Shown here in pieces: positions 4,651 to 5,112 of a DNA stretch of 5,112 nucleotides. The notes beneath the pieces were generated by a model. The model was not told the DNA's origin, did no database searches, and was given only the letters and a program-made list of their open reading frames with translations. Position 1 is the stretch's first letter. Each line of letters opens with the position of its first letter. The position numbers were made by a program, and so were the translations under genes. The stretch comes from an uncultured Mycoplasmatota bacterium (GTDB taxonomy: Bacteria > Bacillota_I > Bacilli_A > RF39 > UBA660): assembly GCA_900552975.1 (NCBI GenBank), contig UWSL01000101.1, positions 1 through 5,112 of the forward strand, in the 5' to 3' direction.

Positions 4651-5112
4651 TTACTTCTTTTCTAAATTAGTTAAGTAAACAAGTGTTATTTGAAAAAAGG
4701 TATAGCTTAACCATTCACTAAGAAAAAAATAATTTAAGTTTATGCTATTTATATTGTATTTTTCTAGGAATGTTAGAAAAAACAAATTAAAATCACAGAT
4801 AAAAAGAAAAAGAAAAGCTAATAAGTATAATTTAGCAATTTTATTTAAAGCAAAATAATAAATAGTTTTAATGATATTATTTAAAGATACTAAGGCATAT
4901 AAGGCTCCTTCAATAATTAATATTTTTTCTCGATAAAAAAGAATGAAGAGAAAGTTTATTAGAAGAAATAAGAGAACAAATTTATTATTGGTAGTTTTAG
5001 TTAAGAAGTTGTAGTAAGCAATTTGTAATAATAAAAATAAATAAATTCCAAATGGTTTAAGAGAATATATTAAAAAGAAATCACCACAGAAAGCTAAAAG
5101 AAGAACTTTTAT
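4651..5112 (-). CDS. C-terminal part of a polytopic membrane protein, YhhN/TMEM86 (lysoplasmalogenase-like) family candidate
   Basis: The minus frame is open from the right edge for 153 codons to TAA at 4651-4653; the start codon lies beyond the window. The peptide is extremely hydrophobic, with about six membrane-spanning stretches at residues ~1-16, 20-37, 45-60, 65-89, 93-115 and 126-148, separated by short Lys/Arg/Asn-containing loops. Two motifs suggest the YhhN-like family: LLLAFCGDFFLIY, with an Asp inside a helix (Asp11), and LYLLAFLFLFICDFNLFFL, with a second intramembrane Asp (Asp107). Known members (mammalian TMEM86) cleave the vinyl-ether bond of lysoplasmalogens; anaerobic Firmicutes often contain plasmalogens, but the activity of bacterial divergent members is inferred. 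It ends 115 nt before the rubrerythrin start, and no clear terminator lies between them, so some read-through into rubrerythrin is possible. Being a real membrane-protein gene is strongly supported; the family assignment is moderate. Confidence 0.7.
   Translation of the reverse strand: MKVLLLAFCGDFFLIYSLKPFGIYLFLLLQIAYYNFLTKTTNNKFVLLFLLINFLFILFYREKILIIEGALYALVSLNNIIKTIYYFALNKIAKLYLLAFLFLFICDFNLFFLTFLEKYNINSINLNYFFLSEWLSYTFFQITLVYLTNLEKK

Noticed and set aside
4651..4678. Inverted repeat TTACTT ... AAGTAA with an internal CTAAATTAG palindrome, considered as a terminator of the membrane-protein gene
   Set aside because: It lies inside the end of the coding sequence, is AT-only with a poor stem and lacks a U-tract on the minus strand.
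1..5112. CRISPR array, tRNA, rRNA, insertion sequence or attachment-site repeats
   Set aside because: I saw no regularly spaced repeats, tRNA-like cloverleaf, rRNA core sequence or transposase motif on either strand.
142..5112. UGA-as-tryptophan genetic code (Mollicutes-like)
   Set aside because: The low-GC genes whose ends I read stop at TAA or TAG, and the Trp codons checked are TGG; the only TGA stops lie in the foreign fragment region, so there is no evidence for recoding.

Overview
The window is very AT-rich over nearly all its length. It carries short, tightly packed genes, all on the minus strand, with strong purine-rich ribosome binding sites and textbook sigma-A-type promoters. This, plus a rubrerythrin and a UPF0173-like metallo-hydrolase, points to an anaerobic low-GC Firmicute, for example a gut Bacilli/Clostridia or Erysipelotrichia-like lineage. 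Trp is encoded by TGG where checked, so nothing suggests a UGA-Trp code. The taxonomy is inferred from composition and gene style only.

Layout in transcription order (high to low coordinates, minus strand). (1) 4651-5112 is the C-terminal part of a polytopic membrane protein resembling the YhhN/TMEM86 lysoplasmalogenase-like family; its start lies beyond the right edge. (2) 3997-4536 is a complete rubrerythrin with its own promoter (TTGACT, 17 nt, TATAAT), a perfect 8-bp dyad starting at about the predicted +1, and a strong intrinsic terminator. (3) 3871 down to the left edge is a five-gene operon behind an extended -10 promoter: a protein with a possible degenerate transglutaminase/papain-like core, a 79-residue protein, a metallo-beta-lactamase-fold hydrolase, an HExxH zincin-like protein, and a large protein of unknown function. 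Gaps are 4 nt, a 17-nt overlap, 15 nt and 13 nt, so the five genes look co-transcribed and partly translationally coupled. None of the five shows a signal peptide or membrane segment, so they probably act in the cytoplasm. Their joint role is unknown; this is the most novel part of the window.

(4) The first ~141 bases do not fit the rest. On the plus strand they encode the last 46 residues of a prepilin-like protein with an H-X9-DG motif, a hallmark of Planctomycetes/Lentisphaerae (e.g. Victivallis-like) pseudopilins. GC there is about 41%, against about 18% in the next ~100 bases. The composition changes at the stop codon of this fragment. The best explanation is a chimeric (misassembled) contig end, with a real recombination/insertion as the alternative. 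As a consequence, the last 28 residues of the leftmost minus-strand gene are an antisense reading of foreign DNA, and that gene is probably truncated at the junction.
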